The position numbers and the translations under genes are program-made. A stretch of 64,000 nucleotides of DNA, from NCBI RefSeq assembly GCF_011578285.1, contig NZ_CP049916.1, positions 1,674,001 through 1,738,000 on the forward strand. The letters run 5' to 3'. The notes under the pieces are model-generated. The model had not been told where the DNA came from, did no database searches, and saw nothing but the letters and a program-made list of their open reading frames with translations. The stretch is from Acinetobacter lanii (GTDB lineage Bacteria; Pseudomonadota; Gammaproteobacteria; Pseudomonadales; Moraxellaceae). Shown piece after piece: positions 53,887 through 63,035 of this stretch (position 1 is its first letter; each line of letters starts with the position of its first letter).

Positions 53887-54033
53887 TTATTGTTCTTCTA
53901 TATCGACTAATGGTTGAGGATCATAATCTAAGAACTGAGTGTATTGATATACATCATCATACATTCTATTGATTTCATCAATATAGGCCTCGACACCTGC
54001 TTTTTCCAATGCGGTTAAGTCATTAACGCCCAT
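53887..54033 (-). CDS. Very small acidic protein upstream of the membrane protein
   Basis: 48 residues from ATG 54033 with AGGGG about 12 bases upstream; ends 4 bases before the next gene. Sequence includes MGVNDLTALEKAGVEAYIDE and YDPQPLVDIEEQ. The close spacing suggests a two-gene unit. It may be the tail of a lost larger gene; I do not recognise it. Confidence 0.4.
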   Translation of the reverse strand: MGVNDLTALEKAGVEAYIDEINRMYDDVYQYTQFLDYDPQPLVDIEEQ

Positions 54034-54152
54034 TTTTTATAAATTTCCCCTGAATAGATTGTATATCCTCTAAATTGTTTTTTATATTTTGACTTATTCC
54101 AATCAAAAAAGTTAGACATTTTCAATGTGCAATTAGCTTATTAAAGTTTAAA

Positions 54153-54184
54153 AAAAAGACCAACATGTGTCGGTCTTTTTTTTT
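54153..54184 (-). terminator. Rho-independent terminator of the second pentonate operon
   Basis: Stem AAAAAGACC / GGTCTTTTT with a 10-base loop; A and T runs on both sides make it bidirectional. 12 bases after the semialdehyde dehydrogenase stop. Confidence 0.88.
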
Positions 54185-54194
54185 AAGATTTAAC

Positions 54195-55769
54195 TTATAG
54201 CGCAGCTTTGCTCAGTTCACCATTGATCAGACGGTGAATATTCAGTGGATTTTCATCCTTAAGCGCATCTGGTAAGAGTGCTTGTGGGTAGTTTTGGTAG
54301 CATACTGGACGTAAGTAACGATCAATTGCTAAGGTACCCACTGAAGTACCACGTGCATCAGAAGTTGCTGGGTATGGTCCACCATGCACCATCGCATCAC
54401 ATACTTCAACACCTGTTGGGTAGCCGTTTAATAATAAACGCCCTGCTTTTTCTTCGAGTACAGGCACAACGTCTGCAAACTCAGTTAAATCCGCATCATC
54501 TGCAATCAAAGAGGCAGTCAATTGACCATTCATGCTGCTCAGCGCTTTAATTAATTCTGCTTTATCAGCCACTTCAATGATAATTGTGGTTGGGCCAAAA
54601 ATTTCTTCTTGAAGCAATTGATCACCTGCAAGCAATAACGATACATCTGCTTTAAACAGTTGTGGTTGTGCTTGATCACCTTGTTGTTCCTGACCTGCTA
54701 AATGCTGAATACCCTGATGCCCTTTTAAGTGTGATAATCCAGAACTGTAGCTTTTTAGTGTGCCAGCATTCAACATGGTTTGAGCAGGTTTTGCACGCAT
54801 GATTTCAGTCAATTTCTCAACCAATTGAGTAAATTCAGGCGATTGAATGCCCAAAATTAAACCTGGATTGGTACAGAACTGACCACAACCCATGACCACT
54901 GAATCTGCTAAATCTTGGGCAATTTGAGCACCACGATTTTTTAATGCTTCAGGCAACATCAACATTGGATTAATACTGCTCATTTCAGCAAAAACTGGAA
55001 TCGGTTGTGGACGTGCAGCCGCCATATCACAAAGTGCGCGACCACCTTTTAATGAACCGGTGAAACCTACCGCTTGGATCAGTGGGTGTTTAACCAAAAT
55101 CTCGCCGACACCATTACCATACACCATGTTGAATACGCCTTTTGGCATATTGGTTTTGATGACAGCACGTTCGATCGCTTGTGCAACTTGATCTGCAGTC
55201 GCCATATGACCACTGTGTGCTTTAACAACCACTGGACAACCTGCTGCCAATGCAGAAGCAGTATCACCACCTGCTGTTGAGAATGCCAATGGGAAGTTAC
55301 TTGCACCAAAGACAGCGATTGGTCCTACACCAATTTTAATTTGACGTAAGTCGACACGCGGTAAAGGTTTACGATCAGGCATTGCTGTATCAATACGCGC
55401 ACCCAAGAAATCACCGCGACGTAATACTTTCGCAAATAAACGCATTTGACCACTGGTACGACCACGTTCACCTTGTAAACGTGCCAATGGTAAAGCTGTT
55501 TCTTGAGAAATCACTTCAAGGAAATCTTGTCCTAATGCATCAAGCTCATCTGCAATTGCTTCAAGAAACTGAGCACGTTGTTCTGGAGACGTATGACGGA
55601 AGCTTTTAAATGCTTCACTTGCTGCTTCGCAAGCTTGGTTGACTTCTTGTTCTGTCGCTTGATAGAACTCGTATGCCAATGCTTCACCCGTGGTCGCATT
55701 AAAGCTTTGAAGTACTTTAGTACCTGCAGCGCTACGTTGACCTGCAATGAAGTTTTGTCCAATGATCAT
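54195..55769 (-). CDS. Alpha-ketoglutarate semialdehyde dehydrogenase
   Basis: 524 residues, typical of the class-III KGSADH group. Oxidises alpha-ketoglutarate semialdehyde to alpha-ketoglutarate with NAD(P)+. Motifs: VFGASNFPLAFSTAGGDTASALAAG (coenzyme and oxyanion Asn), GFTGSLKGGRALCDMAA, catalytic Glu in VFAEMSSINPM (about 260) and catalytic Cys in GCGQFCTNPGL (about 295). C-terminal VHGGPYPATSDARGTSVGT is characteristic. It is the final step for both pentonate clusters; no second copy is in the window. Follows araD1 by 10 bases. Confidence 0.92.
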   Translation of the reverse strand: MIIGQNFIAGQRSAAGTKVLQSFNATTGEALAYEFYQATEQEVNQACEAASEAFKSFRHTSPEQRAQFLEAIADELDALGQDFLEVISQETALPLARLQGERGRTSGQMRLFAKVLRRGDFLGARIDTAMPDRKPLPRVDLRQIKIGVGPIAVFGASNFPLAFSTAGGDTASALAAGCPVVVKAHSGHMATADQVAQAIERAVIKTNMPKGVFNMVYGNGVGEILVKHPLIQAVGFTGSLKGGRALCDMAAARPQPIPVFAEMSSINPMLMLPEALKNRGAQIAQDLADSVVMGCGQFCTNPGLILGIQSPEFTQLVEKLTEIMRAKPAQTMLNAGTLKSYSSGLSHLKGHQGIQHLAGQEQQGDQAQPQLFKADVSLLLAGDQLLQEEIFGPTTIIIEVADKAELIKALSSMNGQLTASLIADDADLTEFADVVPVLEEKAGRLLLNGYPTGVEVCDAMVHGGPYPATSDARGTSVGTLAIDRYLRPVCYQNYPQALLPDALKDENPLNIHRLINGELSKAAL

Positions 55770-55779
55770 GGGATATTCC

Positions 55780-56778
55780 TTAGAGTGTAATAACTGAACC
55801 GATAGGTAACTCAGGTTGAGTGAGACCTAATTTATTTTTAAGTGGACGACCGAACTCTTTCATTTCGATTTCGAACTCATCACCGACTTGCGCCTGCATG
55901 CCATCCGCAAATGATAAAGTTGCCGTACCAAAGTAGTGAATATGAACATCACCTGGTTTTAAAAATTGCTGATATTTAAAATGGTGGTACTCAAGGTTAC
56001 TTAAGCTATGACACATATTGTCTTCACCTGAAAGAAACTCTTTTTCCCAAATCACTTCGCCACCACGACGCAGACGACTTGTACCGACCAAATGTTTTGG
56101 TAATTCACCGGTACGAAGTTCTGGTCCATAGCTGCAAAAACGTAATTTAGAATGTGCTAGATAGAGATAGTTACGACGTTCCATAATGTGGTCTGAATAT
56201 TCATTGCCTAATGCAAAACCAATACGATACGGTTTGCAATCTGGACCAATCACATATAGACCTGCAATTTCGGGTTCTTCGCCGCCATCTTCTGCAAATG
56301 GTGGTAAAGGTAAGTCCGTTCCAGGACGAACCACAATTGAACCATCGCCTTTATAGAACCATTCCGGTTGTGCACCGACCAAACCTTCTGCAGGTTTACC
56401 CTGTTCAATGCCCCATTGGAACATACGCATCGTATCTGTTACCGATGCTTCATCATTGAGGTTCTGTTGGTGCATTTTGTCACGTGCAGATGCAGAACCT
56501 AAATGCGTAAGCCCCGTACCTGATACGAAGCAGTGCGCTGTATCCGGATGATCTAAAGGAGCTAGAACCTTTAAATTTTCTAATAGGTCTTGGTAATTGT
56601 ATTGGTCATCGGAAAAACCCAAGGCTTCAATTTGTTGCTCTAAGCTATTTTTGTTCTCAATTGCTAGTAGTGCTAAATCACGTACTGTGGTCACAGCATT
56701 GACACGTTTTACAACGTTATGTTCAACAACACCAACCGCACGCTGATCTTGAGTATGTTCAAATTGAATAATATTCAT
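55780..56778 (-). CDS. araD1: 2-keto-3-deoxy-arabonate dehydratase AraD1 (GguC/FAH family)
   Basis: 332 residues. GguC-type FAH fold: CFVSGTGLTHLGSASARDKMH, QPEWFYKGDGSIVVRPGTDLPLP, GGEEPEIAGLYVIGPD (metal Glu), GFALGNEYSDHIMERRNYLYLAHSKLR. Dehydrates L-2-keto-3-deoxyarabonate to alpha-ketoglutarate semialdehyde. Between the transporter (11 bases) and the KGSADH gene (10 bases) in one operon. Unlike XylX in the other cluster it has a different FAH subfamily, so substrates probably differ in stereochemistry. Confidence 0.9.
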   Translation of the reverse strand: MNIIQFEHTQDQRAVGVVEHNVVKRVNAVTTVRDLALLAIENKNSLEQQIEALGFSDDQYNYQDLLENLKVLAPLDHPDTAHCFVSGTGLTHLGSASARDKMHQQNLNDEASVTDTMRMFQWGIEQGKPAEGLVGAQPEWFYKGDGSIVVRPGTDLPLPPFAEDGGEEPEIAGLYVIGPDCKPYRIGFALGNEYSDHIMERRNYLYLAHSKLRFCSYGPELRTGELPKHLVGTSRLRRGGEVIWEKEFLSGEDNMCHSLSNLEYHHFKYQQFLKPGDVHIHYFGTATLSFADGMQAQVGDEFEIEMKEFGRPLKNKLGLTQPELPIGSVITL

Positions 56779-56789
56779 TCCAATTCCCT

Positions 56790-58094
56790 TTACGCTTTTT
56801 CACTAACATTAAATTTCTGTGTTTTATTTTTTTCAAACTTTGCGTACACAAAGTAAGTCAAAATCAAGCCGAAGACCATGACACAGGATAAGAAGTACAA
56901 ACCTGCTGCCATATTTCCGGTATATTCTTTAAGCAGTCCAATACCAAATGGTCCTAAATAACCCCCTAAGTTACCAACCGAGTTGATCAGTGCAATACCC
57001 GCTGCTGCACTGGCACCTGTTAAGAAACGACCCGGTAAAGTCCAGAACACGGCTGTGGTGGAGAACAAACAAAATGCCACTGCAGACAGTGCAACCAACT
57101 GCATCACAGGTGAACTTAACCACGCACTGAAGAACATTGCACATGCACCGACTGCATACAGGAAACTTAAGTGACCATAACGATCATTCAGCTTGTCGGA
57201 GCTACGTGGAATAATCAGTAAGCCGATGATGCCGAATACATAAGGCACACTCGACAAGAAGCCCACTTGTAGGTCAGAACCGCCACTAAATTGTTTAATA
57301 ATGGTTGGTAACCACAAATTTAGACCGTAAATACTTAAGGTCACAGGTAGATAATATAGAGCGAGGGTTAACACACGTTTATCTTTGAGTGCATGTAAAG
57401 GATTGGCGTGACGGGTTTGATCATATTCACTCTCATCTTTCACCAACTCATTTTTCAACCAATCTTTTTGTTGATTGCTCAACCATTTTACTTTTTTGTA
57501 ATCATCTGGAAGATATAAGTACGTTGGCAAAGCTAACAGTACAGCCGGTAAACCAACCAGAATAAATAACCATTGCCAACCATGCATATTTGCAATGCCA
57601 TCCATCCCCAACAATGCACCAGCTAGAGGTCCTGCGATCATCATTGCGATCGGTTGAGACAGTACAAACATGCCCATAATCTTGCCGCGATGTCGTACGG
57701 GATACCATTGCGTAATCAAATACAAAACACCTGGGAAAAATCCGGCTTCAGCCACACCCAAAAGAAAACGCAAAGCGTAAAAACTTTTGGGTCCCTCAAT
57801 CAGCGCCATAGCCATGGTGATTAAACCCCACGTCAGCAAGATTCGAGCAAACCATTTTCGTGCGCCAAATTTATCTAGCATTAAATTGCTGGGTACTTCA
57901 AACAAGAAATAACCAATAAAGAATAATCCTGCACCTAAACCATAAGCTGCATCACCGATACCGACATCTGCGCCCATATGTAAGTGTGCAAATCCGACTG
58001 CGGCACGGTCAATATAGGCAACTAAATAGAGGATGACTAAAGCAGGGATTAATTTATAGGTGACTGTCCGTATTACATTCTTTTCGAAATCCAT
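56790..58094 (-). CDS. MFS transporter (ACS family) for a sugar acid
   Basis: 434 residues from ATG 58094 with GGAG 7 bases upstream; the ATG at 58130 is less favoured. Twelve membrane segments; YIDRAAVGFAHLHMGADVG, GLGAGLFFIGYFLFEVPSN, FLLGVAEAGFFPGVLYLITQWYP, late GASAAAGIALINSVGNLGGY. Related to but distinct from the MFS at 21253. First gene of the minus-strand operon, divergent from the arabonate dehydratase. Confidence 0.92.
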   Translation of the reverse strand: MDFEKNVIRTVTYKLIPALVILYLVAYIDRAAVGFAHLHMGADVGIGDAAYGLGAGLFFIGYFLFEVPSNLMLDKFGARKWFARILLTWGLITMAMALIEGPKSFYALRFLLGVAEAGFFPGVLYLITQWYPVRHRGKIMGMFVLSQPIAMMIAGPLAGALLGMDGIANMHGWQWLFILVGLPAVLLALPTYLYLPDDYKKVKWLSNQQKDWLKNELVKDESEYDQTRHANPLHALKDKRVLTLALYYLPVTLSIYGLNLWLPTIIKQFSGGSDLQVGFLSSVPYVFGIIGLLIIPRSSDKLNDRYGHLSFLYAVGACAMFFSAWLSSPVMQLVALSAVAFCLFSTTAVFWTLPGRFLTGASAAAGIALINSVGNLGGYLGPFGIGLLKEYTGNMAAGLYFLSCVMVFGLILTYFVYAKFEKNKTQKFNVSEKA

Positions 58095-58159
58095 GTTCGA
58101 CTCCAATTTCCATTTGATTCTTAGCTTCATGCTGTTGGAAATGTTTTATGTAAAATAAG

Positions 58160-58250
58160 ATATAGTATTACTATTTAAATTACAAACCCTTTTAAAAAGT
58201 TTTTATTTGGTGTATTTTGCTCTCAAAATATTTGAATAGTAATACTATAT
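58160..58250. promoter_or_regulatory. Pair of 20-bp inverted operators in the MFS/dehydratase divergent gap
   Basis: ATATAGTATTACTATTTAAA at 58160-58179 and its near-exact complement (19 of 20) at 58231-58250. Each has the core AGTATTACT, itself close to palindromic. The second ends 12 bases before the dehydratase start. Likely bound by the GntR-type regulator encoded at 60091. Confidence 0.75.
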
Positions 58251-58262
58251 AGGGATATAGAG

Positions 58263-59996
58263 ATGGAACATAAAAAACCATTACGCTCTCAAGCATGGTT
58301 TGGTACCACAGACAAAAACGGGTTTATGTACCGCAGTTGGATGAAAAACCAAGGCATTCCTGATCATGAGTTTGATGGTCGTCCTGTGATTGGGATTTGT
58401 AATACTTGGTCGGAGCTCACGCCATGTAATGCGCATTTCCGTAAAATTGCAGAACATGTCAAAAAAGGCATTTTTGAAGCCGGTGGCTTCCCTGTTGAAT
58501 TTCCAGTGTTTTCAAACGGTGAATCTAACTTGCGCCCGACTGCGATGCTGACACGCAACTTGGCGAGTATGGACGTGGAAGAAGCCATTCGTGGCAACCC
58601 AATCGATGGCGTTGTGCTCTTGACCGGTTGTGACAAAACCACACCTGCACTATTAATGGGTGCTGCAAGTTGTGATGTCCCTGCGATTGTGGTGACAGGC
58701 GGACCAATGCTGAATGGTAAACATAAAGGCAAAGACATTGGTGCAGGCACCATCGTTTGGCAAATGCATGAAGAATTAAAAGCAGGTAAAATTGATCTGA
58801 ATGAATTCTTGTCGGCTGAAGCGGGCATGTCACGTTCTGCCGGTACATGTAACACCATGGGCACAGCATCTACCATGGCGTGCATGGCTGAAGCACTCGG
58901 TACGTCTTTACCGCACAATGCCGCAATTCCTGCTGTTGATTCACGTCGTTATGTATTGGCGCATTTGTCAGGCATGCGTATTGTCGACATGGTCAAAGAA
59001 GATTTAACCCTGTCTAAAATTTTGACCAAAGAAGCCTTTGAAAATGCCATTAAAGTGAATGCAGCCATTGGGGGTTCAACCAATGCCGTGATTCATTTAA
59101 AAGCCATTGCTGGTCGTATTGGGGTTGATTTAGAACTCGATGATTGGAACCGTGTTGGGCGTGCTATGCCGACTATCGTCGATTTACAACCTTCAGGTCG
59201 TTTCCTAATGGAAGAGTTTTATTATAGTGGTGGTTTACCTGCGGTGATTCGCCGTATGGGTGAACATAATCTATTGCCACATCCGAATGCACTGACTGTA
59301 AATGGTGAAAGCATTTGGGACAACTGCCAAAACTCGCCGATTTATAATGATGAAGTGATTCGTCAAATTGATAATCCACTACGCAAAGATGGTGGTATGT
59401 GTATTTTACGTGGCAACTTAGCCCCGAAAGGTGCTGTGCTAAAACCGTCTGCTGCATCACCTGAATTAATGCAACATCGTGGTCGAGCTGTGGTGTTTGA
59501 AAACTTTGACGACTATAAAGCACGCATTGCCGATCCTGATTTAGATGTCGATGAAACATGTGTATTGGTCTTAAAAAATGCAGGACCTAAAGGTTATCCA
59601 GGTATGGCTGAAGTCGGCAATATGGGTTTACCGCCTAAGATTTTAGAAAAAGGCATTACCGATATGGTGCGTATTTCTGATGCCCGTATGAGTGGTACAG
59701 CCTACGGCACGGTGGTGCTACATGTGGCGCCAGAAGCAATGGCGGGTGGTCCATTGGCAGCTGTTCAAAATGGTGACTTTATCGAGCTTGATGCCTATGC
59801 GGGTAAGTTACACCTTGATATTAGTGATGAGGAATTGCAACAACGTTTAGCAAACCTTGAAGCACCTCCTGCGCCGAATTTTATTGGTGGCTACCGTCAA
59901 CTTTATGTAGATCATGTTCTTCAAGCCGACGAAGGTTGTGATTTTGACTTCTTGGTGGGACGTCGCGGTGCAGATGTACCCCGTCATTCGCATTAA
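58263..59996 (+). CDS. L-arabonate dehydratase (IlvD/Edd family)
   Basis: 577 residues, close to characterised L-arabonate dehydratases. Fe-S Cys in SELTPCNAHF (about 56), LLTGCDKTTPALL (about 124) and AGTCNTMGTAST (about 196). Signatures GGSTNAVIHLKAIAGRIG, RISDARMSGTAYGTVVLHVAPEA and C-terminal ADVPRHSH. Paralogous to the 595-residue enzyme at 14810 but clearly a different subfamily. Produces 2-keto-3-deoxyarabonate for AraD1. First gene of the + strand unit; a hairpin follows before the regulator. Confidence 0.9.
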   Translation: MEHKKPLRSQAWFGTTDKNGFMYRSWMKNQGIPDHEFDGRPVIGICNTWSELTPCNAHFRKIAEHVKKGIFEAGGFPVEFPVFSNGESNLRPTAMLTRNLASMDVEEAIRGNPIDGVVLLTGCDKTTPALLMGAASCDVPAIVVTGGPMLNGKHKGKDIGAGTIVWQMHEELKAGKIDLNEFLSAEAGMSRSAGTCNTMGTASTMACMAEALGTSLPHNAAIPAVDSRRYVLAHLSGMRIVDMVKEDLTLSKILTKEAFENAIKVNAAIGGSTNAVIHLKAIAGRIGVDLELDDWNRVGRAMPTIVDLQPSGRFLMEEFYYSGGLPAVIRRMGEHNLLPHPNALTVNGESIWDNCQNSPIYNDEVIRQIDNPLRKDGGMCILRGNLAPKGAVLKPSAASPELMQHRGRAVVFENFDDYKARIADPDLDVDETCVLVLKNAGPKGYPGMAEVGNMGLPPKILEKGITDMVRISDARMSGTAYGTVVLHVAPEAMAGGPLAAVQNGDFIELDAYAGKLHLDISDEELQQRLANLEAPPAPNFIGGYRQLYVDHVLQADEGCDFDFLVGRRGADVPRHSH

Positions 59997-60024
59997 ACGA
60001 AGCGCAATAAATATGTGAAAATGG

Positions 60025-60052
60025 ATGACCTTGTTTAATCACAAGGTCATCT
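60025..60052 (+). terminator. Hairpin between the dehydratase and the GntR gene
   Basis: Stem ATGACCTTG / CAAGGTCAT with an 8-base loop; weak T content after it, so partial termination or processing is likely. Confidence 0.6.
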
Positions 60053-60090
60053 ATACCATACTAAAGGTTAATTGTGATGAATCGCCGAAT

Positions 60091-60807
60091 ATGAGTAAAG
60101 CTGACTACAAAAATCCTGTTCCAAGTAAAAGCCAACATGCGCTCATTGTTCAACAATTGGGTTTAAAAATCGTTTCTGGTGAGATTGCTGAAAACGAAAA
60201 AATTCCCTCTGAGCTTGAACTATGCGAGGAATTTCAGGTGAGTCGTCCTGTCTTTCGTGAAGCAATTCGTGTACTGAATGCCAAAGGTCTCACCTACTCA
60301 CGCCCCAAAATTGGCACTGTGGTTCGTCCCCGCGATGAATGGTATATGTTGGATCCAGATGTGTTGTTTTGGCTGATCCAATCTACGCCTGAAAATGAGT
60401 TTTTTAAAACCCTGTCGACTGTACGTAAAGTGCTTGAACCTGAGTTGGCGTATATCGCAGCGAGTACTGCTACTGAACAAGATATTGAAAGCATTAAAAC
60501 GGCTTATGATGGTATGGAAAAAGCCAGAACAGTGGCTGAATTCATTCAACCTGATATCGAATTCCATTTAGCCATTGCCAAAGCGACGCATAATGATTTG
60601 CTGGCATATATGTCTAAAATGTTGGTTCTTCCCTTACAGCATTCGATTCAAGCAACCAGCTTAAGACCCAATTTACAAAAGCATTCTTTACCACGACATA
60701 AAGCAATTATGACTGCGATCGAAAATAAAGATCCGCTGTCTGCTCGACATGCCTCTTTGGTGCAACTTGAAGATGCCAAGATGGCTTATGATTTAATCAA
60801 AAAGTAA
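60091..60807 (+). CDS. FadR-subfamily GntR regulator of the pentonate cluster
   Basis: 238 residues from ATG 60091. N-terminal winged helix: LGLKIVSGEIAENEKIPSELEL, FQVSRPVFREAIRVLNAKGL, GTVVRPRDEW. FCD effector domain from about residue 85 with metal-binding Asp/His (VRKVLEPELAYIAA, DIEFHLAIAKATHN, PRHKAIMTAIENKDP). Probably represses the divergent MFS/dehydratase operons through the 20-bp operator pair, released by a sugar acid. Confidence 0.9.
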   Translation: MSKADYKNPVPSKSQHALIVQQLGLKIVSGEIAENEKIPSELELCEEFQVSRPVFREAIRVLNAKGLTYSRPKIGTVVRPRDEWYMLDPDVLFWLIQSTPENEFFKTLSTVRKVLEPELAYIAASTATEQDIESIKTAYDGMEKARTVAEFIQPDIEFHLAIAKATHNDLLAYMSKMLVLPLQHSIQATSLRPNLQKHSLPRHKAIMTAIENKDPLSARHASLVQLEDAKMAYDLIKK

Positions 60808-60842
60808 GCCATAGGCTTATTCGAACAACGTTAGATGAATTT

Positions 60843-61793
60843 ATGAAGACTTTAAAAATTACCTGTGTTGAGAAAGGCGTACTGATCAACAAAGCATTTC
60901 AATTTGATTTTCCAAATGAATATACCGAGTATGAACAACTGACTCAGCAAGAGTTTTATGACAAAGTTCACGATCAAGATGTATTGATCATTAGTGATTT
61001 AAAAGTCGATGCACGTGTTCTTGAGAATAACCCTAATTTAAAATTATTGGCATTGTGCTCAACCGGTTATGATCATGTAGATGTTGCTTTACTTAAAGCA
61101 AAAAACGTCAAAATTGCGAACATTCGAGGTTATGCAGGTGATGCAGTGGCTGAGCATGCCTTCATTTTGATGATGAACCTGATTAAGAACTTTGCGTCTC
61201 AAGTCAATGCTGTACAACAAGGTCAATGGTCCGAAGGTTCGGTGTCTTTTTACCTTGCTGCCCCGATTCGAGAATTAAAAAACAAAACTCTAGCGATTTT
61301 AGGTAAAGGTGAAATTGGCGCCTCATTGGCAGAAAAGGCAAAAGCCTTTGGCATGAATGTCATTTTCAGTGAACGTAAAAATGCAGTGACATGCCGTGAC
61401 GGTTATGTACCTTTTGATCAAGCGATTCAGCAAGCCGATGTATTTTCATTACACTGTGAACTCAATGCTGAAACACGCGGTATGATCGATGCGGATGTAC
61501 TCAGCAAAATGAAAAAAGACAGCATTTTGGTGAATGTTGGTCGAGGCGGATTGGTGAATAATCAGGCTGTTGTAGAAGCGCTTGAAAGTGGTCATCTGGG
61601 CGGTTTTGGTGCTGATGTGCTTGATCAAGAACCACCACCTAAAGATCATCCATTATTGAATGTAAAACACCCTAATGTGATGATTACAGCACACATTGCG
61701 TGGGCAACAGATGAAGCACAAGAGCGTCTGTTCTCCATTTTAGAAAGCAATGTGAATCAAAATATTCAAGGGCATGACCAAAACCTCGTTTGA
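60843..61793 (+). CDS. D-isomer-specific 2-hydroxyacid dehydrogenase
   Basis: 316 residues. NAD-binding LAILGKGEIGASLAEKAKAFG (about 152), catalytic Arg in NVGRGGLVNNQAVVEALESG (about 226), Glu in DVLDQEPPPKDHPLL and His in VMITAHIAWAT (about 282). Related to glycerate/hydroxypyruvate reductases. 35 bases after the GntR gene. May reduce glyoxylate or hydroxypyruvate, or a 2-keto-3-deoxy acid, as a side branch of pentonate use. Confidence 0.88.
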   Translation: MKTLKITCVEKGVLINKAFQFDFPNEYTEYEQLTQQEFYDKVHDQDVLIISDLKVDARVLENNPNLKLLALCSTGYDHVDVALLKAKNVKIANIRGYAGDAVAEHAFILMMNLIKNFASQVNAVQQGQWSEGSVSFYLAAPIRELKNKTLAILGKGEIGASLAEKAKAFGMNVIFSERKNAVTCRDGYVPFDQAIQQADVFSLHCELNAETRGMIDADVLSKMKKDSILVNVGRGGLVNNQAVVEALESGHLGGFGADVLDQEPPPKDHPLLNVKHPNVMITAHIAWATDEAQERLFSILESNVNQNIQGHDQNLV

Positions 61794-61824
61794 GTTAAAT
61801 GCGCTTTGTGATAATGCAAATAAA

Positions 61825-61856
61825 AAATGATCTTCATCTGAAGATCATTTTTTTTT
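61825..61856 (+). terminator. Rho-independent terminator after the 2-hydroxyacid dehydrogenase gene
   Basis: Stem AAATGATCTTCA / TGAAGATCATTT with a 2-base loop drawn fully paired (likely 4 in practice), then T6. Confidence 0.9.
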
Positions 61857-61910
61857 GAATATAAAGTGCGTTTTGCATTCCAGCACTCTCATTCCTAGCT
61901 TAGTGCTCTA

Positions 61911-62018
61911 TCAATATGCCCATTGAATCAACATTCTAAAAAATCCCGCAATGATGGCTAAGGTTAAAAATCCTCCTAACCATAACACAATAAACCAACC
62001 TGTCTGATTCAGCTTCAT
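61911..62018 (-). CDS. DUF2474-like small membrane peptide of the bd oxidase
   Basis: 35 residues, one membrane helix (WFIVLWLGGFLTLAIIAGFF). ATG 62018 with GAGGAG 10 bases upstream; 12 bases after the subunit II stop. Short peptides of this kind (DUF2474, analogous to CydX) accompany CioAB-type oxidases and likely stabilise the complex in the inner membrane. Confidence 0.8.
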   Translation of the reverse strand: MKLNQTGWFIVLWLGGFLTLAIIAGFFRMLIQWAY

Positions 62019-62030
62019 TTGTGCAACTCC

Positions 62031-63035
62031 TCAGTGATAACCTCGGTCTCCTACTCGTACTTTATCGCGGAACACCCAATAGGACAGTCCTGTATAAAAC
62101 AGAATAATGGGAATGAGCACCAATGCACCAATTAAGGCAAACATTTGACTACTTTGCGGAGCGGCAGCCTGCCATATCGTCACTGATGGCGGAATAATAT
62201 AAGGCCATAAACTGATTAAAAACCCGGTATAGGCCAAAACCACCAAAACTAGGGTATAGATAAATGGGGCAAATTCTTGTCGTTGTTTAAGTGCCCGGAA
62301 GATTAAAAATGTAAATAATGCCACCAATACTGGCACAGGACTAAAATAATATAGGTTCGGTGTACTAAACCAACGTTCTGCAATTTCAGCATGTGCCAAA
62401 GGTGTATATAGACTCACCGCACCAAATAATATAAATAAACAGACCGTCAGTTTGGGCATCAGCTTAAACATACGATCTTGTAATTCATGATCCGTTTTAA
62501 AGATCAGCCAACCACACCCGAGTGTGGCATACAATATGACCACTCCGAGTCCAGTGAATAAGGAAAATGGAGTCAACCAATCTAAGCCTCCTCCAGTATA
62601 AATTCCATTTGTGGTTTTGATACCCTGAATATAAGCACCTAAAATCACGCCTTGTAAGAAGGAGCTAACCATTGAACCACCAATAAAAGCTTTGTCCCAC
62701 AAATGTTTGGTTCTTTTGGCCTTAAATCGAAATTCAAACGCTACACCTCGGAAAATTAATGCCACCACCATTAGAATAATCGGCATATACAATGCAGATA
62801 AAACAGTGGAATAGACCAATGGGAATGCAGCAAATAACCCTGCTCCACCTAATACCATCCAAGTTTCATTGCCATCCCAAACAGGTGCGACAGTATTCAT
62901 CATCACATCACGTTCTTCAGCTGAGGAAATGAATGGAAATAGAATCCCAATTCCTAAATCAAAACCATCCAGAATCACATAGATGAGTACACCTACAGCG
63001 ATTATCACGATCCAAATCATTGATAAATCAATCAT
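62031..63035 (-). CDS. cydB: Cytochrome bd-type (CioB) quinol oxidase subunit II
   Basis: 334 residues, eight or nine membrane segments. Start of the family DLSMIWIVIIAVGVLIYVILDGFDLGIGILFPF, then PVWDGNETWMVLGGAGLFAAFPLVYS and FRFKAKRTKHLWDKAFIGGS. Pairs with subunit I (overlap of 8 bases). Terminal oxidase that reduces oxygen with ubiquinol; the Cio type is poorly cyanide sensitive. Confidence 0.95.
   Translation of the reverse strand: MIDLSMIWIVIIAVGVLIYVILDGFDLGIGILFPFISSAEERDVMMNTVAPVWDGNETWMVLGGAGLFAAFPLVYSTVLSALYMPIILMVVALIFRGVAFEFRFKAKRTKHLWDKAFIGGSMVSSFLQGVILGAYIQGIKTTNGIYTGGGLDWLTPFSLFTGLGVVILYATLGCGWLIFKTDHELQDRMFKLMPKLTVCLFILFGAVSLYTPLAHAEIAERWFSTPNLYYFSPVPVLVALFTFLIFRALKQRQEFAPFIYTLVLVVLAYTGFLISLWPYIIPPSVTIWQAAAPQSSQMFALIGALVLIPIILFYTGLSYWVFRDKVRVGDRGYH

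Noticed and set aside
58364..58918. Long antisense frames over the arabonate dehydratase (also over other GC-richer genes)
   Set aside because: They are mirror frames of a well-conserved gene, have no ribosome site and encode no recognisable protein.
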